Shown in pieces: positions 7,692 through 19,398 of a DNA stretch of 64,000 nt. Source of the DNA: Acidobacteriota bacterium (lineage in GTDB: Bacteria > Acidobacteriota > Blastocatellia > RBC074); NCBI GenBank assembly GCA_018268995.1, contig JAFDVL010000050.1, forward strand, positions 47,174-111,173, read 5' to 3'. Position 1 is the stretch's first letter; each line of letters starts with the position of its first letter. The position numbers were made by a program, and so were the translations under genes. Below the pieces are notes generated by a model. That model made no database searches and was not told the DNA's origin. It saw only the letters and a program-made list of their open reading frames with translations.

Positions 7692-8545
7692 CGATCCAGC
7701 ATTCGCACGCGTCGTTCATCTACCGACTTGGCAAAGAGGCGTTTGAAGAAGCTGGGTTTGTCGCGCATCAGCAATTTCTTGATGGCGGGCATGGTGCGGC
7801 GGGCGGCTTCTTCTCCGGCTTTGATGAGTTCTGGTGCTTTGGATAAATCGTCAGGAGCGAATGCACCGACGCGCGGGCTGACGACAACGTCGGCATCCTG
7901 ATACAAATACGTCACGGAGCTGCGGCCCATGATTGAAAGCGATTGCGACATGATCGTGAAGATGTTGGTGGGTGGTGCGATGGGGCGGCCTTCAGAGTTT
8001 ACGTCTACGGCAATGACGATGTCTGCGCCCATCCCGCGTGCGACGGAGGCGGGCAAATGCCCTACGACACCACCATCCACCATCATTCGTCCATTGACCA
8101 TGACAGGGATGAAGTAGCAAGGAATCGCACAGCTGGCGCGCACAGCTAAGGGAATGTCGCCTTCGGTAAAGACGACCATTTTGCCTGCTTGTAAATCCGT
8201 AGCCACGATACCAAGTGGCACGCGCGTATGCTCGAAGCGGCTGACAGGCAACACTTTTTTCAGGAAGGTTTCGGTGCGCTCGCTATTGTAAAAACCTAAA
8301 CGCGAAACCGTCACGCGACCTAAATCGCTCCAGCTCATCGTGCAGGCAAGCTTCTCAATTTCATCGGGCGACATGCCTGTGGCATAACACGCGCCAGCCA
8401 GTGCGCCTGCGCTTGTGCCCGCAATTAAATCAATCGGGATGCCGTTTTTTTCCAGCTCTCGCAGCACGCCAACATGCGCCATTCCACGCGCCACGCCACC
8501 ACCTAATGCCACGCCAATCACAGGTCTTTTGTCATTGCTTGCCAT
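7688..8545 (-). CDS. Patatin-like phospholipase family protein (RssA/YchK-like)
   Basis: This 285-residue serine acyl hydrolase has the patatin fold. The oxyanion motif GGGVARGMAH lies at residues 15-24, the nucleophile in GTSAG is Ser45, and the catalytic Asp is in MMVDGGVVGHLP (near 157). The length and lack of extra domains match the RssA/YchK/NTE-like bacterial group. I chose the ATG at 8545, since the upstream 14 residues (to 8587) are basic and off-pattern. No signal peptide is present. A lipid or acyl substrate is expected; the role is not indicated by neighbours. Confidence 0.87.
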   Translation of the reverse strand: MASNDKRPVIGVALGGGVARGMAHVGVLRELEKNGIPIDLIAGTSAGALAGACYATGMSPDEIEKLACTMSWSDLGRVTVSRLGFYNSERTETFLKKVLPVSRFEHTRVPLGIVATDLQAGKMVVFTEGDIPLAVRASCAIPCYFIPVMVNGRMMVDGGVVGHLPASVARGMGADIVIAVDVNSEGRPIAPPTNIFTIMSQSLSIMGRSSVTYLYQDADVVVSPRVGAFAPDDLSKAPELIKAGEEAARRTMPAIKKLLMRDKPSFFKRLFAKSVDERRVRMLDR

Positions 8546-8605
8546 AGCTTTCTCTTCCCTCCTCTTGCATTTTAGCAGTGATGACAAAATTGTGGGGAAC
8601 GAAAT

Positions 8606-10225
8606 CTATAATTCATTTTCGTATTCTGCCAACAAAATGCAGATTTGATCGAAGACACCTGTCACATCAGCTCCTGCGCCCGTGTAGTTGTTTCCGAGCA
8701 GGCTAAAAATCAGCATCTGGCCTTTCTTCGTGGTCACGTAGCCGGATAAGGCGCGCACGTAACTCAGGCTGCCCGTTTTCGCCTGAACTTTTCCCTCTGC
8801 CGCCGTGCCTTTCATTCGGCGTTGCAACGTGCCATCGCCAGCAACAGGCAGCGAATCACGGTACACAGCAAAATGCGGATGTTTTGACATAAACAACAAC
8901 AACTGCGAAGTTGAACGCGGCGAAATCATATCCTGCCGCGCCAGCCCCGAACCATCGCGCAAACTCAAGCTGGAAACATCCACGCCTGCTTTGGTCAAAA
9001 ATTGCTTCAGGACTTCAATGCCACGCGATTCAGCAGACTTGGGACGCCCGTAATCATCCAGATCGCGCGGTGCCCCTCGTAATTCGCCCAATTGCCGCAG
9101 CATCATTTCCGTGTGCAGATTCTGACTGGGCTTATTGATGACTTTCAGTAGAACGGACATCGGCTGTGATTCAATGCTCGCGATTTCGGTCAATTTTGTT
9201 TCATCAAAAGGCGATTGAAGGCGCGCCACAGCATCCATTCGTTGCAGGCGTCCCAGCACGCGAATCTTGCGCCGCGCTAACGCTTCTTTGAGCAAGGTGG
9301 CAGCAAAACTCGCTGGATCATACACAGCAATTTCAGTCGAAAAATCCTTTGCGCCGGGCGGGATATTCCCGAAGAATTCGACTTCGTTGCTGTTGAGCGG
9401 GCGATTGATACTAATGTGCGTTTTCGCATCTTTGCCATTGCCTGTCGTCGCGTGGTTGATGATTTTGACGTAAGAGGTTATGGGCTGCACGGTGATCACT
9501 GGCGACTGGCCTGCGCGCGTTGCGGGCTTTACTGTAAACGTGACTGCATTGTCATTGACCGTCAACGCGCTGACTGATGCACCATAGTAAAATTGTAAAT
9601 CATCCCATTCCCAACCAGCCCCAAGACCATCGGTTGCAAAGTAACTTTCATCTCCGATCAAATCGCCCTGAATTACCTTGATCCCGCGCGCCTGAATTTG
9701 ATCCGCCAGCTTTTCAATCGCAGTGATTTTGTCGGCAGCGAGATATTCATCAATCGGATTCGGCTTCCCTTCTGCCGTCAAATCAAACCGTGCGGACAAA
9801 TTCGGATCGCCGCGCCCATACAAAATCAAATTCCCCTTCATCGTGCCATTGCGGCTGACATTCGCAGCAGCATACACAGAAGTCTTGAACTTGTGGTCTG
9901 GCCCAAAGGCATCTAGTGTGGCGGCGGTTGTATAGAGCTTCATATTTGAAGCAGGCATAAACAGCTTATCGGCATCTCGCTCAAAAATTACGCGCCCATC
10001 GCTTGTAATAATGCGAACGCCCCACCGCGCAGGCGCAAATTTAGGATGATCCAGCAACGAGGCCAGACGCGATTGCAACTCCGCTTGTGTTTGCGGCTTT
10101 GCGATTGGCTGATTGCCAGGTGCTACTGCTTGTGCGAAAGTGGAGAATGGTTGCAGCAGTAAAAAGATAATGAAGACTTGTAGCTTGATTTTGATGTCTG
10201 TGGGAACTTTCTGAGAAACTATCAT
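8606..10225 (-). CDS. dacB: D-alanyl-D-alanine carboxypeptidase/endopeptidase (PBP4 type, S13)
   Basis: This low-molecular-mass class C penicillin-binding protein trims peptidoglycan cross-links in the periplasm. The 539-residue protein has a signal peptide (hydrophobic 14-31, AQA cleavage site). All three S13 motifs are present: SNMK at 93-96, SQN near 365 in NKPSQNLHTE, and KTG near 482 in VQAKTGSLSY. The long insert between the first two motifs is typical of PBP4. The ATG at 10225 is preceded by an AT-rich 227-base divergent gap with no clear operator. Function is well supported; whether it is the only dacB-type enzyme cannot be known here. Confidence 0.93.
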   Translation of the reverse strand: MIVSQKVPTDIKIKLQVFIIFLLLQPFSTFAQAVAPGNQPIAKPQTQAELQSRLASLLDHPKFAPARWGVRIITSDGRVIFERDADKLFMPASNMKLYTTAATLDAFGPDHKFKTSVYAAANVSRNGTMKGNLILYGRGDPNLSARFDLTAEGKPNPIDEYLAADKITAIEKLADQIQARGIKVIQGDLIGDESYFATDGLGAGWEWDDLQFYYGASVSALTVNDNAVTFTVKPATRAGQSPVITVQPITSYVKIINHATTGNGKDAKTHISINRPLNSNEVEFFGNIPPGAKDFSTEIAVYDPASFAATLLKEALARRKIRVLGRLQRMDAVARLQSPFDETKLTEIASIESQPMSVLLKVINKPSQNLHTEMMLRQLGELRGAPRDLDDYGRPKSAESRGIEVLKQFLTKAGVDVSSLSLRDGSGLARQDMISPRSTSQLLLFMSKHPHFAVYRDSLPVAGDGTLQRRMKGTAAEGKVQAKTGSLSYVRALSGYVTTKKGQMLIFSLLGNNYTGAGADVTGVFDQICILLAEYENEL

Positions 10226-10452
10226 AGTAAGAGTGAAACCCTTTTGAAGTGATTTAACAGCACATTGACATTTACCACCGAGAAGCGAATAATAGCTCGC
10301 GCTAAAAAATCTATTCCCTTACTTAATAATAAAAGCTGCGGCAAAGACAATAGGCTGAAGCCCCCCAAATAACTTTTGCGTTTACCTATTGCAAAAAAAT
10401 GAAAAGCAGCTTGTGTGCAATAGACCACTTGCCCCAACGAGGCAATCGCGAC

Positions 10453-10848
10453 ATGGCAGACAACTTCACGGTGCTGGTAGTTGAAGATGATCCCAGCACT
10501 CGGAATGTAATCTCTGAAGTCCTGCGGGACGATGGGATTGTTTCTGATTTGGCGGATGGTTATCAGTCTGGCCTGGAAGCCTTTGCTCCTAATAAATATC
10601 CTATTGTCATCATAGACAATCAACTAGGTGATGGAATTGGAACGGATCTTTGTCGTCAGCTCAAAGAAATTGACCCGTCAGTAACGCTGTTTCTTTTTGC
10701 GGGAGCAAGTGAACAAGTGCGATTGGAGGCCTTATCCTGCGGCGTTTCAGAAGTTCTACAAAAACCTTACGACCTTTCCAAGCTCACATACCTGGTCAAA
10801 CGCGAGGCCCGGCGAAACGATATACAACCGGGAACGATTGATGGTTAG
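10453..10848 (+). CDS. Single-domain response regulator receiver protein
   Basis: This 131-residue protein is a lone CheY-like receiver. The acidic pair is E11/D12, the phosphoacceptor D55 (IVIIDNQLG) and the switch Lys K104 (LQKPYD). The conserved Thr/Ser of the fourth strand is replaced by Phe (FLFAG, near 82), which is unusual and may alter the switch. No output domain and no kinase lie nearby. The start at 10453 gives the normal receiver length; the longer frame from 10399 adds 18 residues of no value. A bidirectional terminator separates it from the convergent Clp gene. Confidence 0.85.
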   Translation: MADNFTVLVVEDDPSTRNVISEVLRDDGIVSDLADGYQSGLEAFAPNKYPIVIIDNQLGDGIGTDLCRQLKEIDPSVTLFLFAGASEQVRLEALSCGVSEVLQKPYDLSKLTYLVKREARRNDIQPGTIDG

Positions 10849-10879
10849 CTATCACGGTCTGCAACCCGACCCCCAAAAA

Positions 10880-10915
10880 CAAAGGCTGCGAGACTTTCAC
10901 ATCTCGCAGCCTTTG
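10880..10915. terminator. Bidirectional terminator between convergent genes
   Basis: Perfect 14-base arms CAAAGGCTGCGAGA (10880-10893) and TCTCGCAGCCTTTG (10902-10915) are separated by 8 bases. The hairpin lies between the receiver stop and the Clp ATPase stop, with AAA/TTT at its outer ends. Confidence 0.88.
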
Positions 10916-10938
10916 TCCTTTACCAACGGGCGTACAGT

Positions 10939-13200
10939 CTATTCGCCACGAACATCTAACCGTCCATCTACCAAATCAACCTTGAAGCTATTGAACGCTT
11001 TCCAGAGATTTGTGATTGGCAGTTTGACCTGTTCGTCAATCGTGCGTTTGAGGAAACGGGCACCGTAAGCAGGACTAAAGCCCTTCTCCACAACCCAATC
11101 CAGCGCAGCATCGGTGATGACTACAATCTTGCCTTGCTGTTCCATCCGCCGTTGCATTGCGCCGAGATAAAGCTGCGCGATTTGCTTAACTTCATCTTCC
11201 GTCAAAGGCGAAAAGACGATGATTTCATCAATGCGATTGCGAAACTCCGGCGTGAAGCGGTCTTCCGCAGCCTTCAGCACTTCGCGTTTGACTTCCTCAA
11301 CTTCGGCCCGCGTCTTTGTACCAAAGCCAAGCGGCTTCATGTACTTCTTGAAATTCTCCGAGCCAAGATTTGAGGTCATAATGATGATCGCATCAGAAAG
11401 ATAAACTTTCTTGCCGCGCCCATCTGTGATCCAGCCTTCGTCAAAACCTTGCAGAAAGATGTTGAGCAGGAACGGCGAAGCCTTTTCGACTTCATCAAGC
11501 AACAGCACGGTGTACGGATTCTCACGGAGTTTCTCCGTCAAGAGTCCACCGCGTTCGCTACCCACAATGCCGCGCGGCATGCCGATCAGTTTTTCAATGC
11601 CAACCATGCCGTCCTGATATTCGCTCATGTCAATACGCACCATCTTGTGATCATCGCCAAACATCGCTTCGGCTACGGCTTTGGCGAGTTCAGTTTTGCC
11701 AACACCCGTTGGGCCTAAGAACAACAGCACGCCATCTGGCTTGTAGAAGTTCTCTTTGAGTGGCCCTTTGTTAAGGCGCAAGCGTTGTGAAACACCTTTG
11801 ACGGCATCTTTTTGTCCGATCACACGGCGACCCAGAATTTCTTCCAAGTCTTTAAAGCGATCTGTCGTATCCCGGAAAATCAAATCTTTGGGAATGCGTG
11901 ACTCTTGTGAAATCACATCAATGATATGTTCCGGCTTGACCTGCATCATGCTTGGTTCATTGATCTCGACCTTCACTGAAGCCGTGTCGAGCCAACCAAT
12001 CGCCTTGTCTGGCAAATGTAGGCTGCGAATATAACGCGGAGCCATCTCCAGCGCCGTGTCAATCGCAGCATCCGTGATTTTCACTGAGTAATTACGCTCC
12101 AAACGCGGACGCAAACCAAAGAGGATTTGACGTGTTTCGCTGAGCGTCGGCTCATCCACTTTGACTAATCGGAAACGCCGCGCCAAGGCTTCGTCTTCGG
12201 CAATGTATTCCTTATATTCAGTCAACGTCGTTGCGCCTACAATGCGAATTTCGCCGCGTGCCAGCGCGCCTTTGAACATATTGCCCGCATCCGAAGACGC
12301 GCCCATTGCCGAGCCTGCACCAATAATTGTGTGCGCTTCGTCTACAAAGAGGATTAACTCTGGGCGTTCCTTCACTTCTTGAATAATGCCTTGCAACCGC
12401 TCTTCAAACATCCCGCGCAGCATTGTACCCGCAACGATGCCTGCCATCTGCAATTGTACGACATGCGCATTGCGTAATCGGGCCGGGACTTTTTCCGGTT
12501 CCAGTTCGATCAGACGTGCCAAGCCTTCAACGACCGCAGTTTTGCCGACCCCTGGTTCGCCAACCAGCATCGGCGAATTTGCGCGCTCGCGGTGGCATAG
12601 AATTTCAATCATTTGACGAATTTCTTTTTCGCGTCCGATGGTCGGTGGCAATTTATCCTGTCGTGCCAGCTTGTTGAGCGAAGTGCCAAAGTGCTTTAAG
12701 TACGGCGGCAATTCGTATTTCTTGCGCAAGGTTTCATCTTGCTCTTCGCGATGCCGCACACGCTGCACGATCTTGTCCACCGCAAACTGTGGATCAATGC
12801 CTAAGCGGCGTAGGATTTCTGCCGGGGCTCCAGTTGGGTCAGCAAAAAGCGTTACAAAAAGATCTATCGCGTCAATCGTTTGTCGCCCGTGTTGGCGCGC
12901 ACGTTTGAGCGAACGATTAAAGAGTTCACGCGTCGGATCAGGAATATACATTTTCTTGCCAACATATTGGCGGCTTTTGGAAAGCTCATGTTCCAGCAAC
13001 TGCTTGACGGCCTGCGGGTCAGCGCCAATAGATTGCATGGATTCAATAAACAGAGCGTTTTCCACTTCACCAAAGACGGTGAAAATATGTTCCGGCGATA
13101 AGAAATTATGTTCTCGTCGCCGTGATTCCTCGATAGCTCGGTAGATAATTTTCTGTCCCGACTCCGAAAATTTATCTGTTAATGGTCCTAAATCCAGCAT
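10939..13200 (-). CDS. ClpA/ClpC-like AAA+ unfoldase
   Basis: This 753-residue Hsp100 protein has two AAA+ modules and an N-terminal Clp repeat domain (about 1-145). Walker A motifs are GEPGVGKT (214-221) and GPTGVGKT (496-503); Walker B motifs are ILFVDEAH and VLLLDEVEKA. There is no long M domain between the modules and no UVR motif, so it resembles ClpA more than ClpB or classical ClpC. A PLGFGTKT segment near 628 occupies the place of the IGF/L loop that docks on ClpP, so it probably feeds a ClpP protease encoded elsewhere. The ATG at 13200 follows GGGAGA. It is last in the grpE-groEL-clp run. Confidence 0.88.
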   Translation of the reverse strand: MLDLGPLTDKFSESGQKIIYRAIEESRRREHNFLSPEHIFTVFGEVENALFIESMQSIGADPQAVKQLLEHELSKSRQYVGKKMYIPDPTRELFNRSLKRARQHGRQTIDAIDLFVTLFADPTGAPAEILRRLGIDPQFAVDKIVQRVRHREEQDETLRKKYELPPYLKHFGTSLNKLARQDKLPPTIGREKEIRQMIEILCHRERANSPMLVGEPGVGKTAVVEGLARLIELEPEKVPARLRNAHVVQLQMAGIVAGTMLRGMFEERLQGIIQEVKERPELILFVDEAHTIIGAGSAMGASSDAGNMFKGALARGEIRIVGATTLTEYKEYIAEDEALARRFRLVKVDEPTLSETRQILFGLRPRLERNYSVKITDAAIDTALEMAPRYIRSLHLPDKAIGWLDTASVKVEINEPSMMQVKPEHIIDVISQESRIPKDLIFRDTTDRFKDLEEILGRRVIGQKDAVKGVSQRLRLNKGPLKENFYKPDGVLLFLGPTGVGKTELAKAVAEAMFGDDHKMVRIDMSEYQDGMVGIEKLIGMPRGIVGSERGGLLTEKLRENPYTVLLLDEVEKASPFLLNIFLQGFDEGWITDGRGKKVYLSDAIIIMTSNLGSENFKKYMKPLGFGTKTRAEVEEVKREVLKAAEDRFTPEFRNRIDEIIVFSPLTEDEVKQIAQLYLGAMQRRMEQQGKIVVITDAALDWVVEKGFSPAYGARFLKRTIDEQVKLPITNLWKAFNSFKVDLVDGRLDVRGE

Positions 13201-13231
13201 GTGTCTCCCTATTACAACTTATGGGTTGCTC

Positions 13232-14830
13232 TTACTCCCCTCCGCCGGGGGCAGAGGATTCAGCCAGTTCACCAATAACGGCGTCTGTCGTAAGCATTAA
13301 TGCTGCTACTGAAGCGGCATTCTGCAATGCGGTCCTAACCACTTTGGCAGCATCTATGATGCCGGATGCGATCAAATCTTCGACAGCACCGCTGGCAGCA
13401 TTATAGCCTACGGATTTCTTTTCTGCCCGAATTTTCCCGACGATCAGCGAGCCGTCGCGTCCGGCATTTTCAGCAATGCGTCGTAACGGTTCTTCCATCG
13501 CGCGTTTGAGCAGATTCACCCCCGTTTGTTCATCGCCTTCAACTTCAATTGAGTCAAGAGCTTTTGCCGCACGGAGCAGCGCGACGCCACCACCGGGAAC
13601 GATGCCTTCCTGAGCAGCCGCCCTGGTCGCATTCAGCGCATCTTCTACCCGCATTTTCTTTTCTTTCATTTCGGCTTCGGTCGCAGCGCCGACTTTCACA
13701 ACTGCGACACCGCCCGTGAGCTTGGCCAGACGTTCCTGCAATTTCTCACGGTCATAATCCGAAGTCGTTTCTTCAATCTGCTTGCGGATCGTGGCAACGC
13801 GGCCTTGCAGTTCTTTGGGGCGTCCTGCGCCTTCGACAATTGTCGTATTGTCTTTGTCAATGATGATGCGTTTGGCGCTGCCTAAATCCTGTAGTTGAAT
13901 GCTGTCGAGTGAAATGCCGAGTTCTTCTGCAATCACCTGCCCGCCGGTCAGAATGGCAATGTCTTCCAACATTGCTTTACGACGATCACCAAATGCAGGA
14001 GCTTTGACTGCCGCTACTTTGATGGTGCCACGCAATTTGTTAACAACCAGCGTCGGCAATGCTTCGCCCTCAATATCTTCTGCGATAATGAACAAAGTGC
14101 GTCCTTGTTGTGCGACTTGTTGCAAAATCGGCATCAACTCGTGCATTGAGGAAATCTTCTTTTCATTGATCAAAATCAGCGGGTCTTCCAACACGGCTTC
14201 CATGCGATCTGTGTTGGTCACGAAATATGGCGAGATAAAGCCACGATCAAACTGCATCCCTTCAACGATCTCAAGCGAGGTTTCGACGGATTTCGCTTCT
14301 TCGACAGTGACGACCCCATCTTTGCCGACTTGTTCCATCGCGGCAGCAATCAGGTCGCCAATCGAACGATCTCCATTCGCGGCGACGGTGGCAACATTGG
14401 CAAGTTCTGACTGGTCTTTGACCTTTTTGGCGAGTTTAGCAATTTCTGCGACGGCAACTTCAACGCCTTTTTCAATGCCGCGTTTGAGCGCCATCGGATT
14501 CGCGCCAGAAGTCACGTTCTTCAGACCATCACGAAAGATGGCTTGAGCCAAAACAGTTGCCGTTGTCGTGCCGTCACCCGCAATGTCATTGGTTTTGGAA
14601 GCGACTTCACGCACCATTTGCGCCCCCATGTTTTGGTAGACATCTTTTAGATCAATTTCTTTGGCAACCGTCACACCATCTTTGGTGATCAAGGGAGAGC
14701 CGAATTTTTTATCTATGATAACGTTGCGCCCACGCGGGCCTAAAGTCACCCGCACGGCATTTGCTAATACATTGACGCCCTCAAGCATAGATTTCCGGGC
14801 TTCTTCCCTAAACTTGATTTCTTTTGCCAC
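13232..14830 (-). CDS. groEL: Chaperonin GroEL (60 kDa)
   Basis: This is a group I chaperonin subunit of 532 residues. The equatorial ATP motifs (TLGPRGRNV, AGDGTTTATVLA) and the apical substrate/GroES-binding segments (RGFISPYF, ELMPILQQV, LVVNKLRG) are conserved. The C-terminus ends ESSAPGGGE and lacks the usual GGM-repeat tail. No groES gene is adjacent, which is unusual, so the co-chaperonin must be encoded elsewhere. Translation starts at GTG (14830) behind GAAGGAGAG. The gene is 38 bases after grpE and 31 bases before the ClpA/C-like gene, indicating one operon. Confidence 0.95.
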   Translation of the reverse strand: MAKEIKFREEARKSMLEGVNVLANAVRVTLGPRGRNVIIDKKFGSPLITKDGVTVAKEIDLKDVYQNMGAQMVREVASKTNDIAGDGTTTATVLAQAIFRDGLKNVTSGANPMALKRGIEKGVEVAVAEIAKLAKKVKDQSELANVATVAANGDRSIGDLIAAAMEQVGKDGVVTVEEAKSVETSLEIVEGMQFDRGFISPYFVTNTDRMEAVLEDPLILINEKKISSMHELMPILQQVAQQGRTLFIIAEDIEGEALPTLVVNKLRGTIKVAAVKAPAFGDRRKAMLEDIAILTGGQVIAEELGISLDSIQLQDLGSAKRIIIDKDNTTIVEGAGRPKELQGRVATIRKQIEETTSDYDREKLQERLAKLTGGVAVVKVGAATEAEMKEKKMRVEDALNATRAAAQEGIVPGGGVALLRAAKALDSIEVEGDEQTGVNLLKRAMEEPLRRIAENAGRDGSLIVGKIRAEKKSVGYNAASGAVEDLIASGIIDAAKVVRTALQNAASVAALMLTTDAVIGELAESSAPGGGE

Positions 14831-14868
14831 TTTTACTCTCTCCTTCAGTTAATTAAATTTGTGATGAA

Positions 14869-15723
14869 TTATTCGGCGCGGCCAACTTTGACGCGGGCCG
14901 GTCGCAATAAGCGATCTCCGAATTTATAACCGCGTTGTAACTCGGTCAGCACCTTGTTGTCCTGATCAGGTGGGACGATAGCCAATTCAACGGCATCGTG
15001 TACCTCTGGGTTAAAGGTCTCGCCTTCGCTGACAACCGCTTGCAGTCCCATTTTCTTCAATTGAGCCTCGAACATCTCAGCGGTAGCGCGCACGCCGTCG
15101 CGCAAAGCCAAAAAGGCGGCCCCGTCAGTCTGGTCGGTCGCCGTATCCGCAGCAGCAATTGCGCGTTGCAGGTTATCAAGCGTGTCCAGCAAACTGGCAA
15201 CCACATCACCCCGCGCCAGTTCCAGCTTTTGCTCAAAAGTTCGCTGCAATCGTGCGCGTAATTCTTCAGTCTCAAGGCGCAATTGCATCTGAGCGCGCCG
15301 AAAACGATCTGCATAATCCTCACTTGCTTTGACCGCTTCGTCGCGACGGGCTTCACTTTCTTTTAGTTTTGTTCGCAATTCTTGCATTTCGCGATCAACC
15401 GCTTCAGAGTCGAGCTTCATTTGATCTAAATCAATCTCAAATGCCTCGGAGGACTCAGCCTCGTCGTCATCCCCTGATTCAGATACTGACTCTTCTGAAG
15501 CATCGTTCTCTTCGCTGACAAAGCGGCGTTTGTCTGTGACCTTGATTTCCGGCACAGTCGTTTCGCCATCTGTCGAAGTTTCAAAAGATTCGGTTTCTGC
15601 TTCACCGCTTGCCGAGGATGATTCTGGTTCATCCGACACAGCGTCAACCAAATTTTCAGATAAAGAATTGCCCATTTCTTCCTGGGCAGTAGCCGTGGAT
15701 TCACTCTGATTCTTGGAACTCAT
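14869..15723 (-). CDS. grpE: GrpE nucleotide exchange factor with long acidic N-terminus
   Basis: GrpE releases ADP from DnaK. The 284-residue protein is clearly longer than the usual 180-210. The first ~115 residues are acidic, Ser/Glu-rich and of low complexity. A coiled coil follows (about 115-190) and then the beta domain, with GVRATAEMFEAQLKKMGL and the terminal HDAVELAIVPPDQ...GYKFGDRLLRPARVKV. The start is taken at ATG 15723; an upstream GTG at 15768 would add 15 basic residues that overlap a repeat-like segment. It heads the groEL-clp run although no dnaK or dnaJ is present here. Confidence 0.9.
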   Translation of the reverse strand: MSSKNQSESTATAQEEMGNSLSENLVDAVSDEPESSSASGEAETESFETSTDGETTVPEIKVTDKRRFVSEENDASEESVSESGDDDEAESSEAFEIDLDQMKLDSEAVDREMQELRTKLKESEARRDEAVKASEDYADRFRRAQMQLRLETEELRARLQRTFEQKLELARGDVVASLLDTLDNLQRAIAAADTATDQTDGAAFLALRDGVRATAEMFEAQLKKMGLQAVVSEGETFNPEVHDAVELAIVPPDQDNKVLTELQRGYKFGDRLLRPARVKVGRAE

Positions 15724-15925
15724 AGTTCGATAAAATCGCTTTACTAATTTGTGGATTCGTGGGGTCACGTTTTTTCTTCAGTTTGTTGTCAGGCGCCCCA
15801 AAGTAAGATCGCTTGGAGTTGTTGCTGGACCTGCCAGACCGGGCAGGCCAATCTAACATTGCCTGCTAGTGAAAGCAAGAATGTATTTTCCACAAACCAA
15901 GAGAAAAACAAAGCCCCAAGGGAGC

Positions 15926-15957
15926 CAAAAAGGGGATAGATACCACGGACTTCCCCT
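15926..15957 (-). terminator. Rho-independent terminator of clpB
   Basis: On the minus strand, AGGGGA (15957-15952) pairs with TCCCCT (15936-15931) across a 15-base loop and is followed by a T run (15930-15927). It lies 33 bases downstream of the clpB stop. Confidence 0.7.
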
Positions 15958-15989
15958 CCCTGTCTCAACCACAAATCTCCTTTTATTTC

Positions 15990-18617
<2,628 letters not shown>

Positions 18618-18643
18618 ACAGGTTATACCTCGCAATGAAACTT

Positions 18644-18673
18644 TAGGCTCTGAGCCTACCGACCCAGAGCCTA
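18644..18673. other. Hairpin between hsp20 and clpB
   Basis: Arms TAGGCTCTG (18644-18652) and CAGAGCCTA (18665-18673) pair perfectly, and the palindrome AGGCTCTGAGCCT (18645-18657) can form as an alternative. No strong T tract follows on the minus strand, so it may be a processing or attenuation structure and not a full terminator. Confidence 0.5.
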
Positions 18674-18706
18674 TGTGTCAATCACCTTCGCCCCTCACAA
18701 CTCTCG

Positions 18707-19207
18707 TTACTTTGCTTCCGCAGTTTGTGCTTTGTTTGCATTCGCGTCCGCATTGATTTGTACCTGAATCTGGCGCGGCTTGGTTTCTTCACGACGCGGC
18801 AACGTCACGCGCAGCACGCCTTCTTTGAAATCAGCTCCAACATTGTTCACATCCACCGTAGTCGGCAAGGTAAAGGAACGAGTAAAACTGCCGTAGCTGC
18901 GTTCCACACGATGATAGTTGCCTTCATCCGTCTTCTTCTCAAACTTGCGCTCGCCTTTGAGCGTCAACACATTGTTTTCAATCGAAAGCTCAAATTCTCC
19001 CGGCTTCAGTCCAGGCAAATCTGCCTCCAAAACAATGCCGTGCTGATCTTCGTAAACATCTACGCTCGGATTCCAGCTTCCATTCACCAACCCCTCATCA
19101 TTGAAAAGTCGTGGGAACCCGGTGCCAAAAGCACGATTCAAATCATTGATCGTTTTAGCAAGTCCACCAAACTCAGAAAATGGATCACGTCTAACTGAAA
19201 GTGTCAT
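18707..19207 (-). CDS. Small heat shock protein, Hsp20/alpha-crystallin family
   Basis: This 166-residue ATP-independent holdase has a central alpha-crystallin domain (about 48-145). Landmarks are the strand PSVDVYEDQHGIVLEADLPG, the ENNVLTLKGER segment, and GVLRVTLPR followed by a short polar tail rich in Ala/Asn/Lys. The ATG at 19207 has a strong ribosome site (TTGGAGGTAATTACT). A consensus housekeeping promoter lies about 67-95 bases upstream. A longer frame to 19552 runs back through this promoter and is rejected. It stands at the head of the leftward chaperone block. Confidence 0.94.
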   Translation of the reverse strand: MTLSVRRDPFSEFGGLAKTINDLNRAFGTGFPRLFNDEGLVNGSWNPSVDVYEDQHGIVLEADLPGLKPGEFELSIENNVLTLKGERKFEKKTDEGNYHRVERSYGSFTRSFTLPTTVDVNNVGADFKEGVLRVTLPRREETKPRQIQVQINADANANKAQTAEAK

Positions 19208-19273
19208 AGTAATTACCTCCAAACAAATATCAATCAAAGTATTTATTCTCTTCGCCTTCCTAAGCGCAAAGGC

Positions 19274-19302
19274 ATAATAAAACTTGAGTGACTTATTGTC
19301 AA
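19274..19302 (-). promoter_or_regulatory. Sigma-70-type promoter of hsp20
   Basis: On the minus strand the -35 box TTGACA (19302-19297) and the -10 box TATTAT (19279-19274) are separated by exactly 17 bases. The expected start site is about 60 bases before the ATG. I see no CIRCE element (TTAGCACTC dyad) next to it. An AT-rich stretch lies just upstream (19303-19322). Confidence 0.75.
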
Positions 19303-19398
19303 GTATTTTTATTAAAAATATTACCTCGTGTAAAGTCTTGGAAATATTGGGGCTAGGCTTCCAGGAATTAGCAAATAAAGCTGATCGGGAGGGCTGAT

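Noticed and set aside
10222..10623. Leftward open frame covering the dacB leader and the receiver gene
   Set aside because: It overlaps the receiver's conserved coding sequence and has no recognisable protein features.
10939..13200. ClpV of a type VI secretion system
   Set aside because: The sequence carries a ClpP-dock-like LGF segment and sits in a chaperone operon; no secretion genes are nearby.
15724..15989. CIRCE element upstream of grpE or hsp20
   Set aside because: No TTAGCACTC-N9-GAGTGCTAA dyad or near match is present in 15724-15989 or 19208-19398.
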